Shown here: piece by piece, positions 17,148 to 25,316 of the stretch | How the letters are laid out: every line of letters begins with the position of its first letter | How positions within the stretch are numbered: the stretch's first letter is position 1 | The notes under the pieces: model-generated | Databases searched by the model: none | Told to the model about the DNA's origin: nothing | What the model saw: the letters and a program-made list of their open reading frames with translations, nothing else | From: Candidatus Poribacteria bacterium | GTDB taxonomy: Bacteria > Poribacteria > WGA-4E > WGA-3G | Length of the DNA stretch: 64,000 bases | NCBI GenBank assembly: GCA_022823085.1 | Contig: JAJDXV010000033.1 | Span: 17,333-81,332 of the forward strand | Reading direction: 5' to 3' | Made by a program: the position numbers and the translations under genes

Positions 17148-17855
17148 ATGGACACCATACAGACAGTTTCTATTATTATCCCAGTCCTCAACGAAGAAAA
17201 CGCCATCGCCAAAGTCATCAACGATATTCCCAAAACCGACGGAGAGACAACACGCCAAGAAATCATCGTCGTTGACAACGGCTGCACGGACAACACCGCC
17301 GCCATCGCAAAACGCAACGGCGCACGCGTCGTCACCGAACAGCGGCGCGGGTACGGATACGCCTGTCTCGCGGGTATCGCCGCACTCACAACGCACCCCC
17401 CGGACATCGTCGTCTTTCTCGATGGCGACTACAGCGACTACCCAACCGACATGCCACGACTCCTACACCCCATACTCGAAAACAGAGCCGCACTCGTCAT
17501 CGGCGCAAGAACACAAGGCGACGCAAAAGCGGCACTACTCCCGCAAGCACGCTTCGGCAACTGGCTCGCCTGTTTTTTGATACAACATTTCTTCGGGATC
17601 CGCTATACAGACTTAGGTCCCTTCCGCGCCATCCGATATTCGGAGCTGCTCGCCTTGAACATGCAAGACAAGACCTTCGGCTGGACAGTCGAGATGCAGC
17701 TGAAAGCCGCGAAACGTGGCATCCCAGTGTGTGAAGTCCCTGTCCGGTATCGCAAGCGCATCGGCACCTCCAAAATCACCGGCACATTCGCCGGCACCCT
17801 CAAAGCAGGCTACAAAATCCTCACAACCCTCTTTTACCACCGTTTTTTGGCATAA
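17148..17855 (+). CDS. Family 2 glycosyltransferase (DPG/dolichyl-phosphate sugar synthase type)
   Basis: A GT-A fold glycosyltransferase of 235 residues: VSIIIPVLNEENAI is the nucleotide-binding start, IIVVDNGCTDNTA follows, VVFLDGDYSDYP holds the metal-binding acidic cluster, and GWTVEMQLKAAKRG is the acceptor-side region. It most resembles polyprenyl-phosphate or undecaprenyl-phosphate glucosyl/mannosyl transferases but has no C-terminal membrane pair. It would pass a sugar from a nucleotide sugar to a lipid or glycan acceptor on the cytoplasmic face. Family B hairpins crowd both flanks. No ribosome site is obvious; the ATG follows AACAA. Confidence 0.85.
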   Translation: MDTIQTVSIIIPVLNEENAIAKVINDIPKTDGETTRQEIIVVDNGCTDNTAAIAKRNGARVVTEQRRGYGYACLAGIAALTTHPPDIVVFLDGDYSDYPTDMPRLLHPILENRAALVIGARTQGDAKAALLPQARFGNWLACFLIQHFFGIRYTDLGPFRAIRYSELLALNMQDKTFGWTVEMQLKAAKRGIPVCEVPVRYRKRIGTSKITGTFAGTLKAGYKILTTLFYHRFLA

Positions 17856-18285
17856 ACCTCTTACTTCTCAACCGCGCATGGGTGTTTAAATATGCTAACA
17901 GCGTTACTCTATCGGAGCGATCTAAGCACTCCCCTGGAGTGCATTTATCGCTGACATCTGACCCTATAGACATATCACGCCTCTGGCGTGAGGAGAACCT
18001 AATCTCTCCAAAAACCTCTTTGCTCCAGCGGAGCAACATGTCTATAGAAGAGATAGCGCCCCTCTTGCACTCCAGCGGAGTGCTATGTCCACAAACCTGT
18101 CCGTTTTAAAAAAAAATCAATATGCTGCCAAAAACTTTACACACCCACCGCGCATTTTCCAATTGAAACCCACCCCAATTAATGCTATACTTAGTCTAAC
18201 ATTCTCAGGACTTGCTCAGTATACCTACGCTTGTAGGATAAGAACCGCTAATCGTCTTTAAAATAAAGATAGAGGTTTACAAACG
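17856..18285 (+). repeat. 430-base spacer with four family B hairpins and a promoter
   Basis: Perfect hairpins are GCACTCC-CCT-GGAGTGC (17926-17942), CACGCC-TCT-GGCGTG (17976-17990), TGCTCC-AGC-GGAGCA (18021-18035) and GCACTCC-AGC-GGAGTGC (18067-18083). The stems differ but most carry a neighbouring ATGTCTATAG-like tag, in reverse orientation for the second. The only other signal is the promoter at 18163-18191; no gene is seen. Confidence 0.8.
18163..18191 (+). promoter_or_regulatory. Sigma-70-type promoter with extended -10
   Basis: TTGAAA, 17-base spacer, TATACT with TGC in front (extended -10). It stands about 95 bases ahead of the DUF104 antitoxin gene and would give it a leader of that size. 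Confidence 0.6.
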
Positions 18286-18543
18286 ATGAAACGAAAAAAA
18301 ATAAAAGCGACATACAGAAACGGCGTGATTGAGCCGTTAGATAGGATTGACCTACCCGAAGGACAGGAGCTTGAGATCGAATTCAGCGTGCTCCAAAAAA
18401 CGCCTCGTGAACTTACTCGCGAAGCAAAAACAGAATTGATCCAAAAAATGAGTGGTTCTATGAAAGGAACATGGGGAAGCACGGTCAAAGAAATTGATGC
18501 TTATATCAAATCAGAAAGGCAATCATGGGATCGAGAATTTTAG
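18286..18543 (+). CDS. DUF104/AF2212-like antitoxin
   Basis: An 85-residue protein opening with KIKATYRNGVIEPLDRIDLPEGQELEIEF, the hallmark of the DUF104/AF2212 antitoxin family (a small swapped beta-barrel that usually pairs with a downstream PIN toxin). The C-terminal half is helical and charged. No PIN gene follows: the next 200 bases are non-coding and then a sensor kinase begins. It is therefore an orphan antitoxin or the first gene of the island that lost its toxin. AGAGG lies 12 bases before the ATG. Confidence 0.8.
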   Translation: MKRKKIKATYRNGVIEPLDRIDLPEGQELEIEFSVLQKTPRELTREAKTELIQKMSGSMKGTWGSTVKEIDAYIKSERQSWDREF

Positions 18544-18581
18544 ATTTCTCTATAGTAAACTTTCACATAACATTGATATTG

Positions 18582-18612
18582 TTGGACACCTCCTTTAGTT
18601 TTATGCTATAAT
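18582..18612 (+). promoter_or_regulatory. Candidate promoter for the sensor kinase operon
   Basis: TTGGAC, 19-base spacer and a perfect TATAAT with TGC ahead. The spacer is long but the extended -10 could compensate. The kinase gene starts about 140 bases downstream. Confidence 0.5.
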
Positions 18613-18753
18613 AAACTATAAATAAATTTAGCATTTTTTCAACATTGTATTGTGATATGGAAGCGCGAACGGAAGATCCTATCAAATTAGGAATATAATG
18701 TCTGTACTTTTAGTGCAAGAAATCTCGCAAAAGTTCAGGAGGAATTGGTAACT

Positions 18754-20919
18754 ATGAAAACTGGCACATTGTATAAAATTAGACCCGCGGGACGACATAT
18801 TCTCACCATCGGCCGTGATCTTATTCAAGACAACTATGCGGCTGTTTTTGAGTTGGTAAAAAATGCTTATGATGCTGATTCTCCTGATGTGCACATAGAA
18901 TTCAAAGTATCTCCTGATGACAGTGGATATTCCATTGTCATCTCTGATCATGGGCATGGGATGTCCAGGGACGATGTCATTAACAAATGGATGGTGCCAT
19001 CAACTGATAACAAACGTAAAAGGCGAAAGAGTCCTTCTGGAAGGGTACTGCAAGGCAGTAAAGGTGTAGGACGCTATGCAGCATCTATCCTTGGAGCAGA
19101 TATCCTTCTTGAAACGGTTAATCTCAAGGGTGAAAAAACAACCACTTATCTTGAATGGAGCAGCTTTGAGACTGCCTCGTACTTGGATGATGTGGAAATA
19201 CCATTGGAAACAACCATGGTCTCTGAAACTCCAGGCACACGGTTGACTATCAATGGCGGGAGTGAAATGCTCGCTGAATGGGACCAGAAACAGTTTGACA
19301 AGCTCCGGTTTGAGTTGAAGAAACTTACCTCACCCATAATCAATGCGCTCAGCAAGAAAGATAGAGGTGAGGCATTCCATATCAGTCTGACAGTTAACGG
19401 ATTCCCCGGTGTGAACGACATAAACGAAATTATCGAACCTTATCCGCTTCTCGACCTCTTTGATTACAAGATCGCAGGTAAAATTAGCAAGAATGGTAAA
19501 GGTATTCTAACATATTCATCACAGAAAGCTCGAAATATTCCAGAAGAGAAGATTTCCTTCAATTTTGAGAAACCCACAGGCTGCGGCGAACTTGATATTG
19601 ATATCCGCGTTTATGACCGGGAGGCAGATGCCATTGATGCCCTCATTAAGCGGGGTTTTACGGATGAATCCGGCAAATATGTCCAAAAACTTGAGGCGAG
19701 ACAGATTCTGAATGCCAGCAACGGTATTGGCGTTTATCGAAATGGATTCAGAATCCGACCGCTCGGCGATCCTGACTTCGATTGGTTGAAACTCAACGCC
19801 CGAAGAGTGCAGAACCCTACACGCTGTATCGGCAGCAACCAAGCAATTGGCTATGTCCAGATTCAATCCGAGGATCAATCTCACTTAATTGAAAAAAGTG
19901 CTAGGGATGGATTGAAAGAAAATACAGCTTTTAATCGACTAAAAGAAATAACAACGCAGGTTATAACAGAGCTTGAATGGAGACGTTTCAGTTACAGAAA
20001 GCGCGCGGGTTTGAGCCGTCCCGCTTTCAAGATGGAAAATAATCTACAGAATCTTTTTTCCTACGATGACCTAAAAGAAAATATAGAACTGGTATTGACC
20101 AAAGCCGCTGTTGATAGAATAACAACTGACGAAATCATTAAACGCATCAATGAAGATGCCGAAGAAAAAAATAAACTTGCTGATGAAATCCGCCAAACTG
20201 TTGCTATTTACCAGAGCCAAATTACCTTGGGAAAAATCATTAATGTCTTACTTCATGAAGCCAGACGACCGCTCAGTTACTTTCGAAACCGAATACCTTA
20301 TCTCAAGCGTAGGTACGACTCATTTCAGAAAAATGGAGACTTGATAGACCTTGAAAAAGCTATCGAAATTGTTGACGGAATTGCTGAAAATTCTCAATTC
20401 TTTGTAAACCTCTTTAAAAGGCTTGATCCGTTGGCAGCGGGAAAAAGATCCGCGAAAAAACCTTTGGCATTAAAAAAAATAATAGAGAATGTGTTTTCTG
20501 TCTTTGAAAACGAAATGAAATCTCACAATATCTCTGCTGAAATCGAATGCCCCGACGAATTCAGATTTCCCGCTTGGCATCAGGACATCTATGCAATTTT
20601 CACGAATCTCATCGACAACAGCCTTTATTGGATCAGTCAGAAAAAGTCTGAAACACGCGAAATTACGATTGAATTCCTGATCCATGAGGGATCCCTGATT
20701 CATATTGACTATCACGATACCGGACCAGGAATTGAAACCCGTCTTATTGAGAGCGAAGTGATCTTTGAACCCCATTTTTCCACCAAACCAGACGGAACGG
20801 GACTCGGGCTGGCGATAGCAGCGGAAGCCGCAGACCGAAGCGGGCTTGAACTAAAAGCTTTTGAATCTAAAAACGGTGCTTATTTCAGGCTGCAGCCCAA
20901 AGTAGAAGGGGAAAAATGA
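18754..20919 (+). CDS. Dual-GHKL sensor: N-terminal Hsp90/MORC-like ATPase plus C-terminal histidine kinase
   Basis: AGGAGG ten bases before the ATG at 18754 decides this start (the track begins at a TTG nine bases earlier). Two complete GHKL ATPase sites are visible. The first, residues 10-130, has AAVFELVKNAYDAD, SDHGHGM and GSKGVGRYA, as in Hsp90/MORC/MutL-type ATPases. The second, at the end, has IFTNLIDNSLYWI, DTGPGI, FEPHFSTK and GTGLGLAIA, a standard histidine-kinase ATPase. Between them LLHEARRPLSYF is an H-box with His501. No membrane segment is seen, so it is cytoplasmic. The following receiver gene overlaps by ATGA, so they form a phosphorelay pair. The island setting points to defence or stress sensing. 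Confidence 0.85.
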   Translation: MKTGTLYKIRPAGRHILTIGRDLIQDNYAAVFELVKNAYDADSPDVHIEFKVSPDDSGYSIVISDHGHGMSRDDVINKWMVPSTDNKRKRRKSPSGRVLQGSKGVGRYAASILGADILLETVNLKGEKTTTYLEWSSFETASYLDDVEIPLETTMVSETPGTRLTINGGSEMLAEWDQKQFDKLRFELKKLTSPIINALSKKDRGEAFHISLTVNGFPGVNDINEIIEPYPLLDLFDYKIAGKISKNGKGILTYSSQKARNIPEEKISFNFEKPTGCGELDIDIRVYDREADAIDALIKRGFTDESGKYVQKLEARQILNASNGIGVYRNGFRIRPLGDPDFDWLKLNARRVQNPTRCIGSNQAIGYVQIQSEDQSHLIEKSARDGLKENTAFNRLKEITTQVITELEWRRFSYRKRAGLSRPAFKMENNLQNLFSYDDLKENIELVLTKAAVDRITTDEIIKRINEDAEEKNKLADEIRQTVAIYQSQITLGKIINVLLHEARRPLSYFRNRIPYLKRRYDSFQKNGDLIDLEKAIEIVDGIAENSQFFVNLFKRLDPLAAGKRSAKKPLALKKIIENVFSVFENEMKSHNISAEIECPDEFRFPAWHQDIYAIFTNLIDNSLYWISQKKSETREITIEFLIHEGSLIHIDYHDTGPGIETRLIESEVIFEPHFSTKPDGTGLGLAIAAEAADRSGLELKAFESKNGAYFRLQPKVEGEK

Positions 20920-21971
20920 AAAAATTAAGGTTACTTATAGTTGAAGATGTTGAAGAGGAACTCGAAAGTTTTAGGGATGACCTTGAAGACTACACGCGCG
21001 AAAAAGAACGCGATATCGATTTGGTCGAATGCAAAACGCTGCAGGAAGCATTAGACAAACTGGATAATTCCTTTGATGGTGCCATTATTGACCTAAAACT
21101 CGCGAACCATCGAACTAATGAAGGACATCAGGTTGTTGAAAAGATTAGAAAGTCGTTTTTTCGGATTCCAATCGCCATATTTACTGGAAATCCAGGGGAT
21201 TGGAATCACAATTTGAATGAACAAACTATGCTTATTGATGTCTTCACAAAAGGGGAAACTGGACACTATGAACTCTTAGACCGGTTTTGGGAAATTTATA
21301 ACACAGGGCTCACTCGTATCATGGGAGGCAGAGGCCGAATCGAGCAGTGCCTCAACGAAGCTTTCCTCAAAAACCTCCTACCCCAAATAAAAAAGTGGAT
21401 ATCCTACGGAGAAATAGACCCAGAACGCACTGAAAAGGCTCTCCTCCGATACGCTCTAAATCATTTGTTTCAACTCCTTGAAGATGACGAGGAACGCTGT
21501 TTTCCTGAAGAATTCTATTTATATCCTCCGACATTGGACCGGATTACCACCGGAAGCATTGTAAAAATGGATGAGCAATCATTTGTGGTTCTGACGCCAG
21601 CTTGTGATCTTGTTCCCAGAGGGCAAAATGGCGAACCCAATACAAATCACATTCTCTTGACCGAGATCGAAAGCGTAGACCAGGTGTTAGGAGGCAGTAA
21701 GAGTAAAAGCAAAATTACAGAGCTTTGTAGAAACAGACTTCAATATTATCATTGGCTACCGAAAACAGATTTTTTTGAGGGCGGGATTCTCAACTTCAGA
21801 AAACTGACAACTCTTGACAAAGACGATTTTGATGAAAAATTTGGAAAACCGACAATTCAAATATCTCCCTCTTTCGTAAAGGATATCGTATCACGCTTTT
21901 CTTCTTACTATGCCCGACAAGGGCAACCCGATATTGACAGCGAAGATTTTGTCATTCGCTACACTACTTGA
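20916..21971 (+). CDS. Response-regulator-like protein with uncharacterised C-terminal domain
   Basis: Residues 1-120 are a receiver domain: acidic pair in LLIVEDVEEEL, phospho-acceptor Asp59 in GAIIDLKLA, Thr90 in IAIFTGNPG and Lys112 in VFTKGE are all present. The inserted segment LANHRTNEG after the aspartate is typical of receivers from conflict systems. The remaining 230 residues match no output domain I know: no helix-turn-helix, no GGDEF. It contains SFVVLTPACDLVPRGQNG, a conserved-looking core with a cysteine. The start overlaps the kinase stop, and its own stop overlaps the next start (TGATG), so translation continues into a toxin-like gene. Confidence 0.8.
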   Translation: MKKLRLLIVEDVEEELESFRDDLEDYTREKERDIDLVECKTLQEALDKLDNSFDGAIIDLKLANHRTNEGHQVVEKIRKSFFRIPIAIFTGNPGDWNHNLNEQTMLIDVFTKGETGHYELLDRFWEIYNTGLTRIMGGRGRIEQCLNEAFLKNLLPQIKKWISYGEIDPERTEKALLRYALNHLFQLLEDDEERCFPEEFYLYPPTLDRITTGSIVKMDEQSFVVLTPACDLVPRGQNGEPNTNHILLTEIESVDQVLGGSKSKSKITELCRNRLQYYHWLPKTDFFEGGILNFRKLTTLDKDDFDEKFGKPTIQISPSFVKDIVSRFSSYYARQGQPDIDSEDFVIRYTT

Positions 21972-22138
21972 TGCCATTAGTGGAAAAGGACGCGTATAGA
22001 CAGCGTTATACGCTTGATTTCACGCTGAATTGGCGGGATAAACAAGCGACAATTCGGAGTGCTTGGATTATTGAAACTAACACTGACATCCCAAAATTGA
22101 CAACCGCGTTTCCGTTGATAAATCAGGATAAACCATGA
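21971..22138 (+). CDS. DUF6883-like protein, N-terminally truncated (55 residues)
   Basis: This gene is below the track's size limit. Its ATG overlaps the receiver stop (TGATG) and its TGA overlaps the next ATG (ATGA), which strongly supports real translation. The protein MPLVEKDAYRQRYTLDF followed by ATIRSAWII and PKLTTAFPL matches, from memory of the family, the C-terminal half of DUF6883, a roughly 110-residue protein usually encoded next to DUF4926. The N-terminal half is missing. DUF6883/DUF4926 pairs have the layout of a toxin-antitoxin module, and DUF4926 is indeed the next gene. The truncated form may be inactive or a reduced module; this is inference. Confidence 0.7.
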   Translation: MPLVEKDAYRQRYTLDFTLNWRDKQATIRSAWIIETNTDIPKLTTAFPLINQDKP

Positions 22139-22617
22139 AAGACAAATTTTCCGACAACACCTCAAATATAGATAGTTTGCCTGAATCTACAGACAAAGGC
22201 GAAATCAAACTTCTGGATGTCGTCGCGCTCACACAGGATGTCCCTGAGCACAATCTCAAGCGCGGAGACATCGGCGCGGTTGTTGAAATACTTTCAAACG
22301 GCGAAGCGTATGAAGTTGAATTCAGCAATGCTTACGGACAAACGTCCAAGTGCCTTAGTTTCCTTGCCTCTCAACTTAGAGTCCTTCCTCACGAACAAAT
22401 AAAAGCGGATTTCAAACTTGAAAAAGATAAACAAGTAAAAGGAACGACAGAAAAGGGAAAAAATGCCGCCGCACAACGCCTCATCAAAGCGATGGAAAAA
22501 CCGCCACATCTCACCGATGAAGACATTGAGGCACTGAACCACTCAATAAAAGAAGGGAAAATACCGATAAAGTTCGATTCGCCTTTTGAACCGGATGAAC
22601 CTGAAAATAATGAATAA
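22135..22617 (+). CDS. DUF4926 domain fused to VapB-like antitoxin tail
   Basis: Residues 20-85 (EIKLLDVVALTQDVPEHNLKRGDIGAVVE and following) are a DUF4926 beta-barrel-like domain. Residues 95-160 look like a VapB-family antitoxin: a helical stretch ending PPHLTDEDIEALNHSIKEGK and PIKFDSPFE, the usual toxin-wrapping tail. It overlaps the truncated DUF6883 gene upstream by ATGA and the VapC gene downstream by eight bases. So one protein appears to serve two toxin families, joining two toxin-antitoxin modules in one operon. Neither half shows an odd or missing core, but direct pairing with either toxin is inferred from position. Confidence 0.75.
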   Translation: MKDKFSDNTSNIDSLPESTDKGEIKLLDVVALTQDVPEHNLKRGDIGAVVEILSNGEAYEVEFSNAYGQTSKCLSFLASQLRVLPHEQIKADFKLEKDKQVKGTTEKGKNAAAQRLIKAMEKPPHLTDEDIEALNHSIKEGKIPIKFDSPFEPDEPENNE

Positions 22618-23026
22618 GTATCTCTTGGAAACAACAACGTGGAGTCTGTTGATGAAAGATAATTCCGAAGTTAAAGCGCGTTTGAATTCTCTAACCGAAT
22701 CGGACTATACTTTCACCTGTTCCATAGTTAAGGGCGAAATTCTGTTTGGAATTGCTCGGCTTCCTGCAGGAAAAAGAAAACAAGATCTTCAACAAAAAGC
22801 AAACGAATTATTTGAGGTAGTTCCTTGTGAGCCAATCTCAGAGAATGTCAGTGAGGCATACGCAAAAATAAAAGTTGCGGCGGAACAGCAAGGAACATCT
22901 TTAGGTGAATGCGACCTTTGGATCGCTGCAACAGCACTTGTTTTTGATGCGATTCTGGTCACCTCTGACTCCGATTATCAGCGAATAGTCGGGTTGGGAC
23001 TACGTTTAGAAGATTGGACGAGTTAA
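22610..23026 (+). CDS. PIN-domain toxin, VapC type
   Basis: A 138-residue PIN ribonuclease. I start at MNKYLLE (22610), overlapping the antitoxin stop; the track start adds eight residues. The acidic cluster is E in YLLETTTW (normally D), E in KGEILFGIARL, D in GECDLWIAATAL and D in LVTSDSDYQRI. VapC toxins cut tRNA or rRNA when their antitoxin is lost. The D-to-E change at the first metal ligand might weaken but need not abolish activity. The methyltransferase gene begins 72 bases later, so the toxin pair leads into the restriction-modification operon. Confidence 0.88.
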   Translation: MNKYLLETTTWSLLMKDNSEVKARLNSLTESDYTFTCSIVKGEILFGIARLPAGKRKQDLQQKANELFEVVPCEPISENVSEAYAKIKVAAEQQGTSLGECDLWIAATALVFDAILVTSDSDYQRIVGLGLRLEDWTS

Positions 23027-23098
23027 TAACAAGGATGGTTGTCCCCCCGACTGTAAAGACACAAGCGATAAATCAGATAAACCGAAAGGAATGGACGC

Positions 23099-24712
23099 AT
23101 GCCTACACTCGAATTCAAAGGAAAACACCATATTTATGCACATCATCTTTCTGTCCCGTACCGCCAACTACAACAGGACGAAAACCGATCTTGCAACCCG
23201 TCGGGCAAAGAAGATAACCTCATCATCCACGGCGATAACCTACACGCCCTCAAGGCGTTGCTGCCCCGCTATGCAAACCGAGTCAAGTGTATCTACATTG
23301 ACCCACCCTATAACACCGGAAACGAAGGCTGGATCTATAATGACAACGTCAACAACCCACCCATGCAGGAATGGTTTAAGGAGCACAGTCCGGTTGACAA
23401 CGAAGACTTAGAGAAGCACGACAAATGGCTCTGCATGATGTGGCCGCGGTTACATCTGCTAAAAGAACTCCTCGCTGAAAATGGTGTTATTTTTATATCC
23501 ATTGATGATAATGAACAACACCATCTGCGAATGTTGATGGATGATATTTTTGGAAAAGAGAATTTTATTGAATCTTTAATCTGGCGTTCAAGGTTAGGGC
23601 GGGGAGCAACAGCAAGAAATACCGCCACGTTACACGAGTATATCATCGCTTATGCCAAGGATATAGCGTCAGTAGAATTCAGAGAAGATAAGCGAGTTAG
23701 GGAAATGGAGTCAAGGGAAAGATTACGACAATGGGGACAAGGCGATAGACGAGAAGATAGACCAACAATGTACTATCCTATTTATTCTGACGAATTCGGC
23801 GAAATCTACCCCATAAAACCCGATGGAACTGATGGACGTTGGAGAGTTGCACAACCTACGATGGAGAACCTTATTGAGAAAGGTTTAGTTGTCTTTGAGG
23901 AACAACCAGACAGTCGTATTGAGGCATATAGAATTATACCTGCTGGTACAGAAACCTATACGGCGTATCCTTCGCTACTTGATTCTGAGATTGTCAAAAC
24001 AACTGCTCATGGTAGCATTGAGTTGAAGAATATTTTGGGACCCAACAAGTTTTCCTATCCTAAACCATCATCGCTGGTAAAAGAAATTGCATCTCTGTGC
24101 ACCCAAAAAGGTGATATTGTTTTAGACTCTTTCGCTGGCAGTGGCACAACCGCCCACGCTGTTCTTGCCTTAAACAAAGAGGATAGCGGCAACCGAAAGT
24201 TTATCCTCATTGAATGCGAAGATTATGCCGATACCATCACCGCTGAACGGGTGCGACGCGTCATAAACGGCGTTGAAAATGCTAAAGATGAAACACTCCG
24301 AAAGGGGCTCGGTGGTTCCTTTGCTTACTGCACTTTAGGGGAACCGCTTGAGATAGAGACAATGCTCACTGGGGAAGCGTTACCAGCATACCCAACACTG
24401 GCTGCTCATCTGTTGTTTGCTGCCACCGGTACGTCTGTTGGAGAGAATACTTTGGCGCAGAAAAACGATGATGGATTTTTTTATAGCGATGACAAAAATG
24501 ACTACTACCTACACTATAAACCTGATATCGCGTTCTTACGTAGTGAGGATGCGATCCTAAATAAAGCACAGGCAGTGCGTATCCACGAAGCGGGCCGCAA
24601 GGATGGCAAAAAAGCGATTGTTTACGCCGCAGGCAATTACATCGGACAACGTGAACTGACTAATTTGGGAATCGTATTTTGTCAACTCCCCTATGCCCTG
24701 CACGAAAGATAA
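23099..24712 (+). CDS. mod: Type III restriction-modification DNA methyltransferase (Mod)
   Basis: A beta-class N6-adenine (or N4) methyltransferase: the catalytic motif IV CIYIDPPYNTGNEGW comes first and the SAM-binding motif I VLDSFAGSGTTAHAV comes near residue 345, the order of type III Mod proteins. The region between, with charged stretches such as REMESRERLRQWGQGDRRED, would be the target recognition domain. It methylates one strand of an asymmetric site and is needed both for protection and, with Res, for cutting. The matching Res gene lies 600 bases downstream, with a HicAB pair between. At 537 residues it is a little shorter than EcoP-type Mod proteins but in range. Confidence 0.9.
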   Translation: MPTLEFKGKHHIYAHHLSVPYRQLQQDENRSCNPSGKEDNLIIHGDNLHALKALLPRYANRVKCIYIDPPYNTGNEGWIYNDNVNNPPMQEWFKEHSPVDNEDLEKHDKWLCMMWPRLHLLKELLAENGVIFISIDDNEQHHLRMLMDDIFGKENFIESLIWRSRLGRGATARNTATLHEYIIAYAKDIASVEFREDKRVREMESRERLRQWGQGDRREDRPTMYYPIYSDEFGEIYPIKPDGTDGRWRVAQPTMENLIEKGLVVFEEQPDSRIEAYRIIPAGTETYTAYPSLLDSEIVKTTAHGSIELKNILGPNKFSYPKPSSLVKEIASLCTQKGDIVLDSFAGSGTTAHAVLALNKEDSGNRKFILIECEDYADTITAERVRRVINGVENAKDETLRKGLGGSFAYCTLGEPLEIETMLTGEALPAYPTLAAHLLFAATGTSVGENTLAQKNDDGFFYSDDKNDYYLHYKPDIAFLRSEDAILNKAQAVRIHEAGRKDGKKAIVYAAGNYIGQRELTNLGIVFCQLPYALHER

Positions 24713-24792
24713 GGTAGTAGGCACTCTTCAATGGGTTCTCCGTAACAAAAGCATTTAACACCAAACGCAGAACGAAAATCAACACATCTATA

Positions 24793-24993
24793 ATGAAAGT
24801 TAGAGAAGTCATCAAATTACTTAAAGATGATGGATGGTTCGCTCACAAAACAAAAGGGAGCCACAGACATTTTAAACATCCGACTAAACCTGGAAAAGTG
24901 ACAGTTCCAGGACAAATGGGTAAAGATATTCATCCCCGAACATTGAACTATATTTTGAAACAAGCCTCTTTAGAAAAAGGAGATTTAAACTAA
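24793..24993 (+). CDS. hicA: HicA family mRNA interferase toxin
   Basis: A 66-residue double-stranded RNA-binding-like fold with the HicA signature: KVREVIKLLKDDGW, then KGSHRHFKHP containing the catalytic histidine (G-S-H), and HPRTLNYILKQASL. HicA cleaves mRNA and is held by HicB. The stop overlaps the HicB start (TAATG). It sits 80 bases behind the Mod gene and inside the restriction-modification operon. Confidence 0.93.
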   Translation: MKVREVIKLLKDDGWFAHKTKGSHRHFKHPTKPGKVTVPGQMGKDIHPRTLNYILKQASLEKGDLN

Positions 24994-25316
24994 TGCGTTA
25001 TCTTGTATTTTTTGAACAAGGTGATACGAATTACAGTGCTTACGTTCCAGATCTTCCTGTATGTATAGCAGTAGGGGATACACTTGAAGAAACACGCAAG
25101 GAAATCTCTGAAGCCATAAAATTTCATATTGAGTGTCTACAAGAAGATGGCGAAATTGTTCCAAAGCCCATTTCAAAATTACCTGATCAAACACCTTCAG
25201 GTGTTTCAGCGGAATTTGTTAACATCAAAGCAGATGCGCTCAAACCGAAGAAACAGTCTATTTTACCTTTTCTTGCGCCTATCATGTCACGCTTTAAACG
25301 GAAGATAAGACCATGA
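24993..25316 (+). CDS. hicB: HicB family antitoxin
   Basis: The N-terminal 70 residues are a partial RNase H-like HicB domain: YLVFFEQGDTNYSAYVPDLP, then VAVGDT-type GDTLEETRKEISEAIKFHIECLQEDGE. The C-terminal part (about 35 residues, rich in lysine and proline) is where HicB proteins often carry a DNA-binding domain, but no clear ribbon-helix-helix or helix-turn-helix is visible here. It overlaps HicA by one base and the Res gene by ATGA, so antitoxin and restriction enzyme are made from coupled reading frames. Confidence 0.9.
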   Translation: MRYLVFFEQGDTNYSAYVPDLPVCIAVGDTLEETRKEISEAIKFHIECLQEDGEIVPKPISKLPDQTPSGVSAEFVNIKADALKPKKQSILPFLAPIMSRFKRKIRP

